A DNA stretch of 64,000 bases from Gammaproteobacteria bacterium (lineage in GTDB: Bacteria > Pseudomonadota > Gammaproteobacteria > Thiohalomonadales > Thiohalomonadaceae): the NCBI GenBank assembly GCA_023228645.1, contig JALOAT010000006.1, positions 46,040 through 110,039 of the forward strand. The letters run 5' to 3'. The notes under the pieces are model-generated. The model was not told the origin of the DNA, did not search any database, and saw nothing but the letters and a program-made list of their open reading frames with translations. A program made the translations under genes and the position numbers. Positions 16,647 to 25,068 of this stretch are shown piece after piece (the stretch's first letter is position 1; each line of letters starts with the position of its first letter).

Positions 16647-17594
16647 CTACGGCGTACTCGCGCCGATATCCGGGGCACGCTGGCCAAGCGCACTGCCCTG
16701 CGCGCCATGGGCAGCGAGATGATTGGTCAGACCGTTGAGCACGCGCCATTTCCTGCCGCACCAGCCCGGTGCCAAAAGCAGATTCGCGGAAGCGGTGCCG
16801 GTGAGGCGGTGAAATATCACCTCATGCGGCGTGCGTCGGACCAGGTCGGCGGCCACCTGCACATAGTGCTCTTCGCTCCAGGGCGAATATTCACCTCGGC
16901 GCCAGCCGAGGGCGAGGCGGGTGCCCTTCACCACATGCAGCGGGTGAAGTTTCAATCCCTCGACGCCTTCGTCGAGGACCCGATCGAGCGTGATGTGGGC
17001 GTGGGCCGTGGTCTCGCCCGGCAGGCCGAGGATCAGATGCGTACACACCTGCAACTGACGGCTGTGAGCGGCACGCAAGGCGCTGCGGTATTCCGCGAAT
17101 CCGTGCCCGCGGTTGACCCGTTCGAGGGTGGCGTCAAAGGCGGATTGGAGGCCGAGCTCCAACCATACCTCGAAGCCTCGATCACGGTAGCACGCCAGCA
17201 TGTCGAGCACCTTGGGCGGTACGCAATCGGGCCGTGTGCCCACGGCGAGTCCAATAACGCCGGGCTGGCTGAGGGCCAGGTCGTAGCGCTGCTGCAGCAC
17301 GGCGGGATCGTCGTAGGTGTTGGTGTAGGCCTGGAAATAGGCGATAAAGCGCTGCGCGCGGGTGCGACGTGCGATGACGTCGCGACCGTTCGCGATCTGC
17401 GTTGCGATGGGCGCGGGTTCGCGGCCGTTGGGACTGAACGAGGTGTTATTGCAGAACGTGCAACCTCCGCGCCCCTTGGTGCCGTCGCGATTCGGGCAGG
17501 TGAAGCCTGCATCCACCGTGACCTTGTGTACGCGCGCGCCGTAGCGCTCCGTCATGGCACGGCCGAAGGTGTTCACGTATCTGGACAGAATCAT
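16647..17594 (-). CDS. YhcC-type radical SAM protein (TIGR01212 family)
   Basis: 315 aa. The motif CPNRDGTKGRGGCTFC supplies the three Cys of the radical SAM [4Fe-4S] cluster. The downstream sequence has VGTRPDCV, ELGLQSAFD and THLILGLPGE, all features of the YhcC family, whose substrate is not known. The start MILSRYVNTFG at 17594 aligns with the usual family N-terminus; a GTG at 17639 would add 15 unusual residues. It is convergent with the secreted protein and divergent from the five-gene operon that follows. Confidence 0.88.
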   Translation of the reverse strand: MILSRYVNTFGRAMTERYGARVHKVTVDAGFTCPNRDGTKGRGGCTFCNNTSFSPNGREPAPIATQIANGRDVIARRTRAQRFIAYFQAYTNTYDDPAVLQQRYDLALSQPGVIGLAVGTRPDCVPPKVLDMLACYRDRGFEVWLELGLQSAFDATLERVNRGHGFAEYRSALRAAHSRQLQVCTHLILGLPGETTAHAHITLDRVLDEGVEGLKLHPLHVVKGTRLALGWRRGEYSPWSEEHYVQVAADLVRRTPHEVIFHRLTGTASANLLLAPGWCGRKWRVLNGLTNHLAAHGAQGSALGQRAPDIGASTP

Positions 17595-17854
17595 GCAGCG
17601 CGTCCGTGGGGCGGGTGGAACAGGGCGTACAGTGTTCACAAATGCCGATGCCAGGTCCAGTGTTCAAATGGGGTGGAAGCGCCCCGCGATTCATCATGGA
17701 CAGAGTCAAACACATTTGGCACGGCGTGTTTAGTTGAACGTTCCGGTGAACCGACCCCGGACATGGTGTTGCGCGCAAACCGGTAAACCATGGGCGCATC
17801 GCCCCACGGCTTCGTGGTAATTTGTAGATGGTTTCAGACGGTGGCCTTCCAGTC

Positions 17855-18169
17855 ATGCGTGTCCGGCAATTCCGCTTCAGCGACATGGCGCTGGGATTGA
17901 TATCCCTCGCACTCGTGGCGTTCATCCTGGCGCTGCTGTCCGCCGCAGGTGCCTCCGCCGAGCACTGGACGGCCAATCGCCAGATCGTGAGCACGCTCGG
18001 CCTGACCGATCTCTGTATCGTCACGGAGGCCCGTTACACGCGTCACCTGTCTCAGGCCGACGGGCACGCGGCGTTTCAGGACCATCCCATGGCGCTGGAG
18101 CATTTTCCCTCCGGCGCGATTCTCTCCCCACCTCCGCACCTGAGAACTCATGCGCCACTGGATCGCTAG
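17855..18169 (+). CDS. Small single-helix membrane protein, first gene of the FtsX/LolD/TlpA operon
   Basis: About 104 aa. One hydrophobic segment at about residues 13-35 acts as signal anchor, with a periplasmic tail rich in His, Asp and Pro (TRHLSQADGHAAFQDHP) and one Cys. ATG at 17828 is an alternative start but lacks a ribosome binding site. The 3' end overlaps the permease gene by 20 bp, which supports it being translated. I do not recognise the family. The His-rich tail could bind metal, but that is a guess. Confidence 0.6.
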   Translation: MRVRQFRFSDMALGLISLALVAFILALLSAAGASAEHWTANRQIVSTLGLTDLCIVTEARYTRHLSQADGHAAFQDHPMALEHFPSGAILSPPPHLRTHAPLDR

Positions 18170-19283
18170 ACAGCGTTATCTCATCGACTATACCGTCGCC
18201 GCGCTCGCGCGGCGCATGGCCAAGAACGCGGGCCTCGTCGCGGTTTACACCGCGCTGGTGTTCGTCGTCGCCTCGGTCCTGCTTTATAGCCATGCACTGA
18301 AGCGCGAGGCGGGCTTTTTGCTGCAAGGCGCACCGGAAGTAGTGCTGCAGAAACTGACCGCCGGGCGTCACGATCTGGTGCCCGCGGATTACGTGGAGAA
18401 ACTGCAGGGCATACGCGGCGTGCGCAGCGTACAGGGGCGGCTCTGGGGTTATTACTTCGATCCGCTTGCGGCGGCCAATTTCACGGTCATGGTGCCGCCC
18501 GACCGTGTCATCCCCGCGGGGAGCATCGTCATCGGGGAAGGCATCGCGCGCACCCGTGGCGCCGCGGAAGGGGACGTCATGGCCATGCGAGGCTCCGACG
18601 GCGCACTCATCCTGTTGCGCATTGCCGAGATATTGCCGCGCGACGCGAACATCGTGACGGCCGATCTGTTGCTGGTGGGGGAAGCGGATTTCCGAGCCCT
18701 GTTCGGCATCACGCCGGGCCTGTACACCGACGTGGTGTTGAGCGTCGCCCAGCCCCGCGAGGTACGCACCATCGCGGAGAAGGTCCTGCTGCGCCTGCCG
18801 GACACGCGGCCCGTGTTGCGCGAAGAGATTCTGCGCACCTACGAGGCGGTGTTCGACTGGCGCGAAGGCATCGTGCTGATGTTGCTGGTGGGCGCCGGCC
18901 TCGCCTTCGTCATTCTTGCCTGGGAGAAAGCCTCGGGTCTCAGCGCCGATGAACAGCGCGAAATCGGCGTGCTGAAGGCGGTGGGGTGGGAAACCGGCGA
19001 CGTGCTGACCATGAAGCTGTGGGAAGGCGCGTTGGTGTCAGGATTCGCGTTTCTCGCGGGTTTCAGCCTGGCCTATTGGCACGTGTTCACGTTTTCGGCA
19101 CCGCTGTTTGCACCGGTGCTCAAGGGCTGGTCGGTGCTCTATCCGGATTTCCGCCTCACGCCCGCCGTGGACGGACTGCAACTGGCGAGCCTTTTTCTCT
19201 TCACGGTCGTGCCCTACGTGGCCGCCACGCTGGTGCCGGTGTGGCGCGCGGCGGTCACTGATCCGGACAGGGTGATGCGATGA
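18150..19283 (+). CDS. FtsX/MacB-type ABC transporter permease
   Basis: 377 aa. One helix lies at about 27-47, a periplasmic domain of about 200 residues follows, then three helices at about 240-258, 292-315 and 348-370, the layout of MacB/LolC-type mechanotransmission permeases. The cytoplasmic coupling region QREIGVLKAVGWETGDV is characteristic. It pairs with the ATPase that overlaps its stop by 4 bp. Substrate unknown; the periplasmic domain may act on or extract periplasmic or lipidated partners rather than transport small molecules. Confidence 0.88.
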   Translation: MRHWIARQRYLIDYTVAALARRMAKNAGLVAVYTALVFVVASVLLYSHALKREAGFLLQGAPEVVLQKLTAGRHDLVPADYVEKLQGIRGVRSVQGRLWGYYFDPLAAANFTVMVPPDRVIPAGSIVIGEGIARTRGAAEGDVMAMRGSDGALILLRIAEILPRDANIVTADLLLVGEADFRALFGITPGLYTDVVLSVAQPREVRTIAEKVLLRLPDTRPVLREEILRTYEAVFDWREGIVLMLLVGAGLAFVILAWEKASGLSADEQREIGVLKAVGWETGDVLTMKLWEGALVSGFAFLAGFSLAYWHVFTFSAPLFAPVLKGWSVLYPDFRLTPAVDGLQLASLFLFTVVPYVAATLVPVWRAAVTDPDRVMR

Positions 19284-19963
19284 GCGAGGCCTTCATCGAA
19301 TTGCGCGGCGTGCGCAAGGCGTACAACGAGGGACTGCCCAATCAGTTCTGGGCCGTGGATGGTGTCGATCTTACGCTGGAACGCGGGCGGGTGACGTTGC
19401 TCACCGGGCCGAGCGGTTCCGGCAAGACCACGCTGCTCACCCTGCTCGGGTGTCTGGCGCGCCCAACGGAGGGGCGGGTGCGGGTGGCAGGGCAGGACGT
19501 GTCGAGCCTTCCCGAGCGCTTCCTCACGGAACAGCGCCGCCACAACTTCGGTTTCGTTTTCCAACAGTTCAACCTGATTCGCGGGCTTTCTGTTCTGGAC
19601 AACGTCATGCTGCCGGCCTTTCCGCTGGCGCCGCCGCATGGTGAATTGCGTTCCCGGGCGTTGCAACTTCTTGGCGAACTCGGCCTCGAGCACCGCAGTG
19701 ACGCCCGGGTGGAATGGCTGTCAGGCGGCGAGGCGCAACGTGCCGCCATCGCCCGCGCGCTCATCAACGACCCGCCGGTGGTGATCGCTGACGAGCCCAC
19801 GGCCAATCTGGACACCCATCTCTCCAAGGCGTTTCTCGCCATCGTTGAACGGCTGAAGGACGAGGGGCGCACGGTCATCCTCTCCAGTCACGATGCGCTG
19901 GTGGCGGAGGCGACGATCGTGGATCGCATCGTGTCCCTGCGCGACGGCAAGGTGGTGGGTTAA
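19280..19963 (+). CDS. LolD/MacB-type ABC transporter ATP-binding protein
   Basis: 227 aa with Walker A GPSGSGKTTLL, Q-loop FVFQQFNLI, signature LSGGEAQRAAIARAL, Walker B VVIADEPTANLD and H-loop SSHD. It belongs to the MacB/LolD/FtsE-like group that works with FtsX-type permeases, and it is joined to one by a 4 bp overlap. It shares one base with the following membrane-protein start (TAATG). Confidence 0.93.
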   Translation: MSEAFIELRGVRKAYNEGLPNQFWAVDGVDLTLERGRVTLLTGPSGSGKTTLLTLLGCLARPTEGRVRVAGQDVSSLPERFLTEQRRHNFGFVFQQFNLIRGLSVLDNVMLPAFPLAPPHGELRSRALQLLGELGLEHRSDARVEWLSGGEAQRAAIARALINDPPVVIADEPTANLDTHLSKAFLAIVERLKDEGRTVILSSHDALVAEATIVDRIVSLRDGKVVG

Positions 19964-20958
19964 TGCTGTTCCATCCCGCGATCATGGCGTTGCTGCTGGC
20001 GGATGCGCTGACCCTCATCCTGTTGCTGCCGGCCGGCCTGTTCGCACTGCGGCTGTTGCGGCACTGGGACCTGAACAGCGGCAGCGCCCGCCAGATCCGG
20101 CTGGAGAGGCAGACCTACCTGGTCGCCACGGTGCTCGGCTTCGTGTTCGCCGTGCAGCTCCTGTCGCTGCTGTTGCTGGTGTTTACCGCGGATCGCCTGG
20201 CGGTGCAGTTCGTGGGCGCCATGTGCGCGGTGGGCACGTTCAACGTGAATCCCTTCGGCTTTCCCGCGCTTTTCCTCAAGCTGGCGCTGTTCTTCCTCGC
20301 CAGTGCGTGGCTGTTCATGAACCACGTGGACAACCGCGCTCCCGATTATCCGCTCACGCGCGTCAAGTACGGCTTGCTGTTGATCGTCCTGCCCGTGGCC
20401 GCGCTCGCGGCGGTGGTGCAGGTGCGCTATTTCCTCGGTCTGCGCGCCGACGTGATCACCTCCTGCTGCGGCAGTCTGTTCAGCGGCGAGAAGACCGTGA
20501 CCGCTGAGCTTGCCGGGATGCCGCCGTTGCAGGCCATGATCGGTTTCTACAGCGTATTAGGCGCCACGGTGCTCGGCGGGCTCTTCGCCCTGTGGCGCCG
20601 GCGCGGCGCGCTGGTGTTTTCCGCCTTGAGCGCGCTTGCATTCCCCGTCGCCATTGCGGCCGTGATCGCCTTCCTGTCCCTCTATATCTACGAGCATCCT
20701 CATCACCACTGCCCGTTCTGTCTGTTGAAGGCCGAGTATGGCTATGTGGGCTATCTCGTCTACTTGCCGCTGTTCGCGGCCAGTGCCCTGGGTGTTGCAC
20801 TCGGCGTGACACTGCCCTTTGCCCGCGCGGCGACGCTGGCGCCCGTCATGGCGCGGATCACGCCGCGCGTGGTGGCCATGGCGACCGGCCTGTTCATGCT
20901 CTGCATGGTGTTGTTCACCTGGTTTTCCTGGCGCTCGAACCTGGTGTTGCTGGGATGA
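19963..20958 (+). CDS. Cys-containing polytopic membrane protein, unknown family
   Basis: 331 aa with about eight predicted helices over the whole length. Notable motifs are ITSCCGSLF in a loop after the fourth helix and HPHHHCPFCLLK in a loop before a late helix. The CPFC pair near a membrane edge recalls the CXXC sites of membrane thiol oxidoreductases such as DsbB, but I cannot place it in a family. Flanked by a LolD-type ATPase and a TlpA lipoprotein with 1 and 4 bp overlaps, it may pass electrons or metal to them. That function is an inference. Confidence 0.75.
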   Translation: MLFHPAIMALLLADALTLILLLPAGLFALRLLRHWDLNSGSARQIRLERQTYLVATVLGFVFAVQLLSLLLLVFTADRLAVQFVGAMCAVGTFNVNPFGFPALFLKLALFFLASAWLFMNHVDNRAPDYPLTRVKYGLLLIVLPVAALAAVVQVRYFLGLRADVITSCCGSLFSGEKTVTAELAGMPPLQAMIGFYSVLGATVLGGLFALWRRRGALVFSALSALAFPVAIAAVIAFLSLYIYEHPHHHCPFCLLKAEYGYVGYLVYLPLFAASALGVALGVTLPFARAATLAPVMARITPRVVAMATGLFMLCMVLFTWFSWRSNLVLLG

Positions 20959-21461
20959 AATGGTCCCGCTGGTGGCCGCTCGTGCTGCTGGTCGCCCTGG
21001 CGGGCTGCGGCGCCGAGCAGGCGCGCCTGGCGCAAGGGGACGTGGCGCCCGATTTCGCATTGCCAGCCTTGAGCGGAGACACCGTGCAACTGGCGGAGCT
21101 GCGCGGCGAGGTGGTGGCCGTGCACTTCTGGGCGGAGCAGTGCCGCTTCTGCGAGGGCGAGATGCGCTGGTTGGAGGAGGTTCATCGACGCCTCGAAGCC
21201 GAGGGCTTCCGGCTGCTGGGCGTGAATTCCGGGCAGGACAGAAAAACGGTCGAAGGCTTCGTCCGGCGCCTGGAGGTGATCACCTTTCCCGTGCTGCTCG
21301 ATGAGGCATCGAAGGTGACCCGGCGCTACGGGGTCATTGGCCTGCCGACCACCCTGCTGCTGGATCGCCAGGGTATCGTGCGTCACAAGATCATCGGCGA
21401 ATCGGAGCCGGCGATGTTCGAAGCCATGGTGCGGGAACTGCTTCAGGCGTCTGGCAGTTGA
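20955..21461 (+). CDS. TlpA-family thioredoxin-like lipoprotein
   Basis: 168 aa. A lipoprotein signal has the lipobox LAGC (residues about 15-18), followed by an AhpC/TSA-redoxin fold with a CRFC active site in AEQCRFCEGEM and the cis-Pro region IGLPTTLLLDRQG. The ATG overlaps the stop of the membrane protein by 4 bp. It is anchored to the outer face of the inner membrane or to the outer membrane. This is the second TlpA homologue in the window, at the end of the five-gene operon. Confidence 0.9.
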   Translation: MKWSRWWPLVLLVALAGCGAEQARLAQGDVAPDFALPALSGDTVQLAELRGEVVAVHFWAEQCRFCEGEMRWLEEVHRRLEAEGFRLLGVNSGQDRKTVEGFVRRLEVITFPVLLDEASKVTRRYGVIGLPTTLLLDRQGIVRHKIIGESEPAMFEAMVRELLQASGS

Positions 21462-21477
21462 GTCGAAGAAGAGAAAA

Positions 21478-21585
21478 GACCAACACAGAGGCGCAGAGAC
21501 ACAGAGAGCACAGAGGGGGCATGGGCCCATTTACCTCTGTGTTCTCTGTGGCGCTGTGCCTCTGCGTTTAATCTCTGTGCCAAGC
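21478..21585. repeat. Long degenerate inverted repeat, type B (ACACAGAGGCGCAGAG arms)
   Basis: The left arm (AACACAGAGGCGCAGAGACA...) and right arm (...CTCTGTGGCGCTGTGCCTCTGCG) are each made of 6-8 bp units and pair over about 40 bases. It fills the gap between the convergent TlpA and ahpF genes. Related copies: 34974-35073, 44041-44155, 48903-49145, 57800-57886. Confidence 0.8.
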
Positions 21586-21589
21586 CGTT

Positions 21590-23167
21590 TCAGGCCACTT
21601 CCCTGGCGGCCGGCGCCGTGCTGCGGATCAGGTGGTCAAAGGCCCCGAGGCTGGCCTTGGCGCCTTCACCCATGGCGATGATGATCTGCTTGTACGGCAC
21701 CGTAGTGGCGTCGCCGGCGGCGAACACGCCGGGCACGGAGGTCTGGCCGCGGCTGTCCACCTCGATCTCCCCACGCGGCGTGAGCGCCACCGTGCCCTTC
21801 AGCCAATCGGTGTTGGGCAACAGGCCGATCTGCACGAAGATGCCTTCCAGTTCGATGCGGTGTTCCTCGCCACTGTCCCGGTCCTTGTAGACCAGGCCGT
21901 TCACCTTCTCGCCGTCGCCGGTGACCTCCAGGGTCTGGGCGCGGGTGATCACCTGCACGTTGGGCAGGCTGGTGAGCTTGGCCTGCAACACCGCGTCGGC
22001 GCGCAGCCCGGTGTCGAATTCGAGCAGCGTCACCTGGGCGACGATGCCGGCCAGGTCGATGGCCGCCTCCACGCCCGAGTTGCCGCCGCCGATCACCGCC
22101 ACGCGCTTGCCCTTGAACAGCGGGCCGTCGCAGTGCGGGCAGTAGGCCACGCCGCGGCCGCGGTATTCCTGCTCGCCCGGCACGTTCATCTCGCGCCAGC
22201 GTGCGCCGGTGGCGAGCACAATGCTGCGGGCCTTGAGCTGTGCACCGCTGGCGAGGCGCACCTGGAGCAGGCCGTCGTCACCGGCGGGGATCAGCGCCTC
22301 GGCGCGTTGCAGGTTCATGATGTCGACCGGGTACTGGCGCACGTGGTTTTCCAGCGCGGCGCCCAGCTTGGGTCCTTCCGTGTGCGGCACGGAGATGAGG
22401 TTCTCGATGGCCAGGGTGTCGAGTACCTGGCCGCCGAAGCGTTCGGCCACCACGCCGGTGCGGATGCCCTTGCGCGCGGCATACACGGCCGCCGCGGAAC
22501 CGGCCGGTCCGCCGCCGATGACCAGCACGTCAAAGGCCTCCTTGCGGTTCAGTTCGTCAGCGGCACGCACCGCTGCGCTGGTATCGAGGCGGGCGACAAT
22601 CTCTTCCACGGTCATGCGGCCCTGGCCGAACACCTCGCCGTTCAGGAACACCGTGGGCACGGCCATGACCTTGCGCTGTTCCACCTCATCCTGGAACAGG
22701 GCGCCGTCGATCATCACGCTTTCCACGCCCGGGTTGAGCACGGCCATGAGGTTGAGGGCCTGCACCACGTCCGGGCAGTTGTGGCAGGACAGCGAGATGA
22801 AGGTCTCGAAGCGGAACTCGCCTTGCAATTGTTTGATCTGTTCGATGATGCCCGCGTCCACCTTGGGTGGATGGCCGCTCGTCTGGAGCAGGGCGAGCAC
22901 CAGCGTAGTGAATTCGTGTCCCATGGGGATGCCCGCGAAGCGGATGCGCGTGGGTTCACCGGGGCGGCCCACGGAAAACGAGGGCCGACGCGCGTCCGTG
23001 CCGTCTTCGCGCACGCTTACCTGCGACGACAACGCGGCGATCTCCCGCAGCAGGTCGCGCATTTCGGCGGACTTGAGACCGTCGTCCAGCGAGGCCACCA
23101 GCTCGATGGGCTGGCGCAGGTGGCCGAGGTAGGCCTGAAGCTGGGTCTTGATGGCGTTGTCGAGCAT
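21590..23167 (-). CDS. ahpF: Alkyl hydroperoxide reductase subunit F
   Basis: 525 aa. The N-terminal double thioredoxin fold carries the CHNC disulfide (SLSCHNCPDVV). The FAD/NADH thioredoxin-reductase part has GGGPAGSAAA, the redox pair in YCPHCDGP, and a second dinucleotide site GGGNSGVEAA; the C-terminal FAD motif is VFAAGDATT. AhpF passes electrons from NADH to AhpC for reduction of peroxides. Start MLDNAIK at 23167 follows AGGAG; an upstream open extension to 23290 reads through the intergenic hairpin and is not used. It is co-directional with ahpC. Confidence 0.96.
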   Translation of the reverse strand: MLDNAIKTQLQAYLGHLRQPIELVASLDDGLKSAEMRDLLREIAALSSQVSVREDGTDARRPSFSVGRPGEPTRIRFAGIPMGHEFTTLVLALLQTSGHPPKVDAGIIEQIKQLQGEFRFETFISLSCHNCPDVVQALNLMAVLNPGVESVMIDGALFQDEVEQRKVMAVPTVFLNGEVFGQGRMTVEEIVARLDTSAAVRAADELNRKEAFDVLVIGGGPAGSAAAVYAARKGIRTGVVAERFGGQVLDTLAIENLISVPHTEGPKLGAALENHVRQYPVDIMNLQRAEALIPAGDDGLLQVRLASGAQLKARSIVLATGARWREMNVPGEQEYRGRGVAYCPHCDGPLFKGKRVAVIGGGNSGVEAAIDLAGIVAQVTLLEFDTGLRADAVLQAKLTSLPNVQVITRAQTLEVTGDGEKVNGLVYKDRDSGEEHRIELEGIFVQIGLLPNTDWLKGTVALTPRGEIEVDSRGQTSVPGVFAAGDATTVPYKQIIIAMGEGAKASLGAFDHLIRSTAPAAREVA

Positions 23168-23191
23168 GGGGTTCTCCTTGTGTGTTCTTGA

Positions 23192-23217
23192 AAGACGCGC
23201 CCGTACGGGCGCGTCTT
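23192..23217 (-). terminator. GC-rich hairpin between ahpC and ahpF (attenuator-like)
   Basis: An 11 bp perfect stem (AAGACGCGCCC / GGGCGCGTCTT) with a 4 base loop lies 16 bp after the ahpC stop. Only a short TTTC follows on the coding strand, so it probably reduces rather than ends transcription into ahpF, giving excess AhpC. Confidence 0.55.
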
Positions 23218-23232
23218 GTAGCCGCGAAACGG

Positions 23233-23802
23233 TCAGATCTTGCCGACCAGATCCAGGGACGGGGCGAGGGTGGCTTCGCCTTCCTTCCACTTGGCCGGGC
23301 AGACCTCGCCCGGGTGGGCGGCGACGTACTGGGCCGCCTTGATCTTGCGCAGCAGTTCCTCAGCGTTACGGCCGATGCCGCCGGCGTTGATCTCAATGAT
23401 CTGGATGCGGCCTTCCGGATTCATCACGAAGGTGCCGCGCTCGGCCAGGCCGGCTTCCTCGATCATCACGCCGAAGTTGCGGGTGATGGCGCCGGTGGGG
23501 TCGCCGATCATCGGGAACTGGATCTTGCCGATGGTCTCGGAGGTGTCGTGCCAGGCCTTGTGGGTGAAATGGGTGTCGGTGGACACGGCGTAGATCTCCA
23601 CGCCCAGCTCGCGGAACTCGGCGTAGTTGTCCGCCAGGTCGCCGAGCTCGGTGGGACACACGAAGGTGAAGTCGGCCGGGTAGAAGAACATCACCGACCA
23701 CTGGCCCTTGAGCGTTTCCTCACTGACGTCCACGAACTTGCCGTTGTGGAACGCGGTGGCCTTGAAGGGCTGGACTTCGGTGTTGATGAGCGTCGTATGC
23801 AT
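23233..23802 (-). CDS. ahpC: Alkyl hydroperoxide reductase subunit C (2-Cys peroxiredoxin)
   Basis: 189 aa. The peroxidatic Cys lies in YPADFTFVCPTEL and the resolving Cys in HPGEVCPAKW near the C-terminus, with the AhpC1 length and ending. It reduces H2O2 and organic peroxides and is recycled by AhpF, encoded next. A good ribosome binding site (AGGAAAGG) precedes the ATG. An OxyR-type operator lies about 75-110 bp upstream. Confidence 0.97.
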   Translation of the reverse strand: MHTTLINTEVQPFKATAFHNGKFVDVSEETLKGQWSVMFFYPADFTFVCPTELGDLADNYAEFRELGVEIYAVSTDTHFTHKAWHDTSETIGKIQFPMIGDPTGAITRNFGVMIEEAGLAERGTFVMNPEGRIQIIEINAGGIGRNAEELLRKIKAAQYVAAHPGEVCPAKWKEGEATLAPSLDLVGKI

Positions 23803-23874
23803 GGTTTTTTCCTTTCCTCGGGTGAAAAGTCATTGGACGATGCGTAGGTTAGTGGCCGGGCGAACGGGGGTCTA

Positions 23875-23911
23875 ATCGATTGTTTCCATCGATCCGATAG
23901 GCGCTGGCTAT
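23875..23911 (-). promoter_or_regulatory. OxyR-type binding motif upstream of ahpC
   Basis: Read on the plus strand, four tetranucleotides occur at exact 7 base spacing: ATCG, CCAT, ATAG, CTAT. The OxyR consensus is ATAG-N7-CTAT-N7-ATAG-N7-CTAT, so 14 of 16 positions match and the second half is perfect. The site lies 73-109 bp upstream of the ahpC start, suitable for activation. Confidence 0.6.
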
Positions 23912-24095
23912 TGGATGGTTTCGCAGGCGGTCCACTCCCGCCGTCGCTAATGTCTTTCGCTCCTCCGCAGGATTCGCGGGTGCAGAGGAGAGTTCCTCTC
24001 GACGGCCCGTTCCCGACGCCGTCTACCGACCACGTCCGTGTGGTTGTAGGCGATGCCAGGAACGCCAAGGAATCAACAATTGGCTCTTCCGCAGA

Positions 24096-24134
24096 GGTCG
24101 GAGTAAAAACGCCGCACCGGGTTTTACTCTGACC
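24096..24134. repeat. Inverted repeat with TTTTACTCTGACC arm
   Basis: GGTCGGAGTAAAA (24096-24108) pairs with TTTTACTCTGACC (24122-24134), 13 bp arms with one G:T, around a 13 base loop. It looks like a leftover mobile-element end or REP-like unit. Confidence 0.45.
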
Positions 24135-24307
24135 CCCGAGATCGCTGTGGAAGTGCCTCTCTTCACCTGATGGCTTATGAAGATGCGGGCGCCTCTAACG
24201 ATGGGAGCACGGTGATTGTGACAGTGGCTCACACGCCAATAATCTTCGGTGCACGGAGTTTCATGCTCGATGACTCCCGGTACGACGAGCGGTGTCCGGG
24301 CTGATCG

Positions 24308-25047
24308 CTACGTTCTTGCCGGCGGTGGTGGTATGAGTTTTGTGAAGAGATACGGCAGGCTGTGCGGCGGGAACCCCAGCCGGACATTCCCCTTCGGCGT
24401 GTCACTCTTGAGCAATCCGTCATTGAGCAGCTGAGCCAGTGCGAGTCTGGTTGCACGCTCTGACCGACCGGCCAGCGGAGCAAATTCACCGCGCGCCACT
24501 TCCCCTGCCACAACGGTGTGCAGCAGGATGATGCGTGCTTCCGGCCGCAGGGCCATGGGGGTGCCATCGGGGCCGCGCGCAATCCCTTCGGCGCGGAGGC
24601 GCACATAGGCATTGAGGCGTCCGCGCAGCCCGTCTGCTTGGACGAGCCTCGACATGTAAGTGGCCTGGTCGAGGCAGATCGATAGGAACCATTCACACCA
24701 GCCCCTGAGCTTCCCCATGGAGAGATTCCCTCGCCCATCGAAGTCGTCCCGCCGAGGCGAGTCGGCCGCTGCCAGCATTTGCTTGTAGATCCCGGAGTTC
24801 CTGGCCAGCCACGGCTGATCGTCCAAAGTCCGTAGCCCAGAACACCGGCGCGACGGAAGTAGGCATCGGTGGCCAAGCGGGCGACGCGCCCGTTGCCGTC
24901 GAGGAAAGGGTGGATCCACAGGAGCCTGTGATGCGCCGCCGCGGCAGCGATAAGCCTATCGTGACCGTGCAGCCTGGCGGGGTCGTAGACCTCCGCGAAT
25001 CGTTTCCATGGCCGATGGACTGAGGAACATTGTGCCGATTTCAGCAC
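24308..25047 (-). pseudogene. Fic-family protein, frameshifted and missing its N-terminus
   Basis: Two reading frames together give a Fic protein. The first frame (about 25047 down to 24811) has FAEVYDPARLHG and the Fic core HPFLDGNGRVAR with its catalytic His. The second frame (about 24811 down to 24308) continues with LARNSGIYKQMLAAADSPRR and ends in a winged-helix-like region (RSERATRLALAQLLNDGL). Joining GLWTISRG to LARNSG needs one missing base near 24811. Fic proteins of this type are usually around 370 aa, so about the first third is also missing, cut off at the 3' end of hipA. A sequencing error could explain the shift but not the missing 5' part. Confidence 0.75.
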
Positions 25048-25068
25048 ACGGGGTATCTCTCGGCCCCG

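Larger units (their letters stand above)
23803..24307. other. Intergenic region between ahpC and the fic remnant
   Basis: About 505 bp with no supported gene. The part near ahpC holds the promoter and OxyR-type site. Around 24096-24134 there is an inverted repeat (GGTCGGAGTAAAA / TTTTACTCTGACC) of a kind often seen near REP-associated transposase genes, here without a transposase. The rest shows nothing I can name. Confidence 0.5.

Noticed and set aside
16707..17786. A 359-codon plus-strand frame opposite the radical SAM gene
   Set aside because: Antisense shadow; the minus strand has the radical SAM Cys motif and full family length.
21632..23191. Long plus-strand frames opposite ahpF
   Set aside because: No motif and no ribosome binding site; ahpF is complete on the minus strand.
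23168..23290. N-terminal extension of AhpF
   Set aside because: It would translate the ahpC-ahpF hairpin; MLDNAIK with AGGAG upstream is the normal start.
24229..24307. Continuation of the first fic frame to 24229
   Set aside because: After the frameshift this frame has no Fic similarity; the true C-terminal part is in the other frame and ends at 24308.
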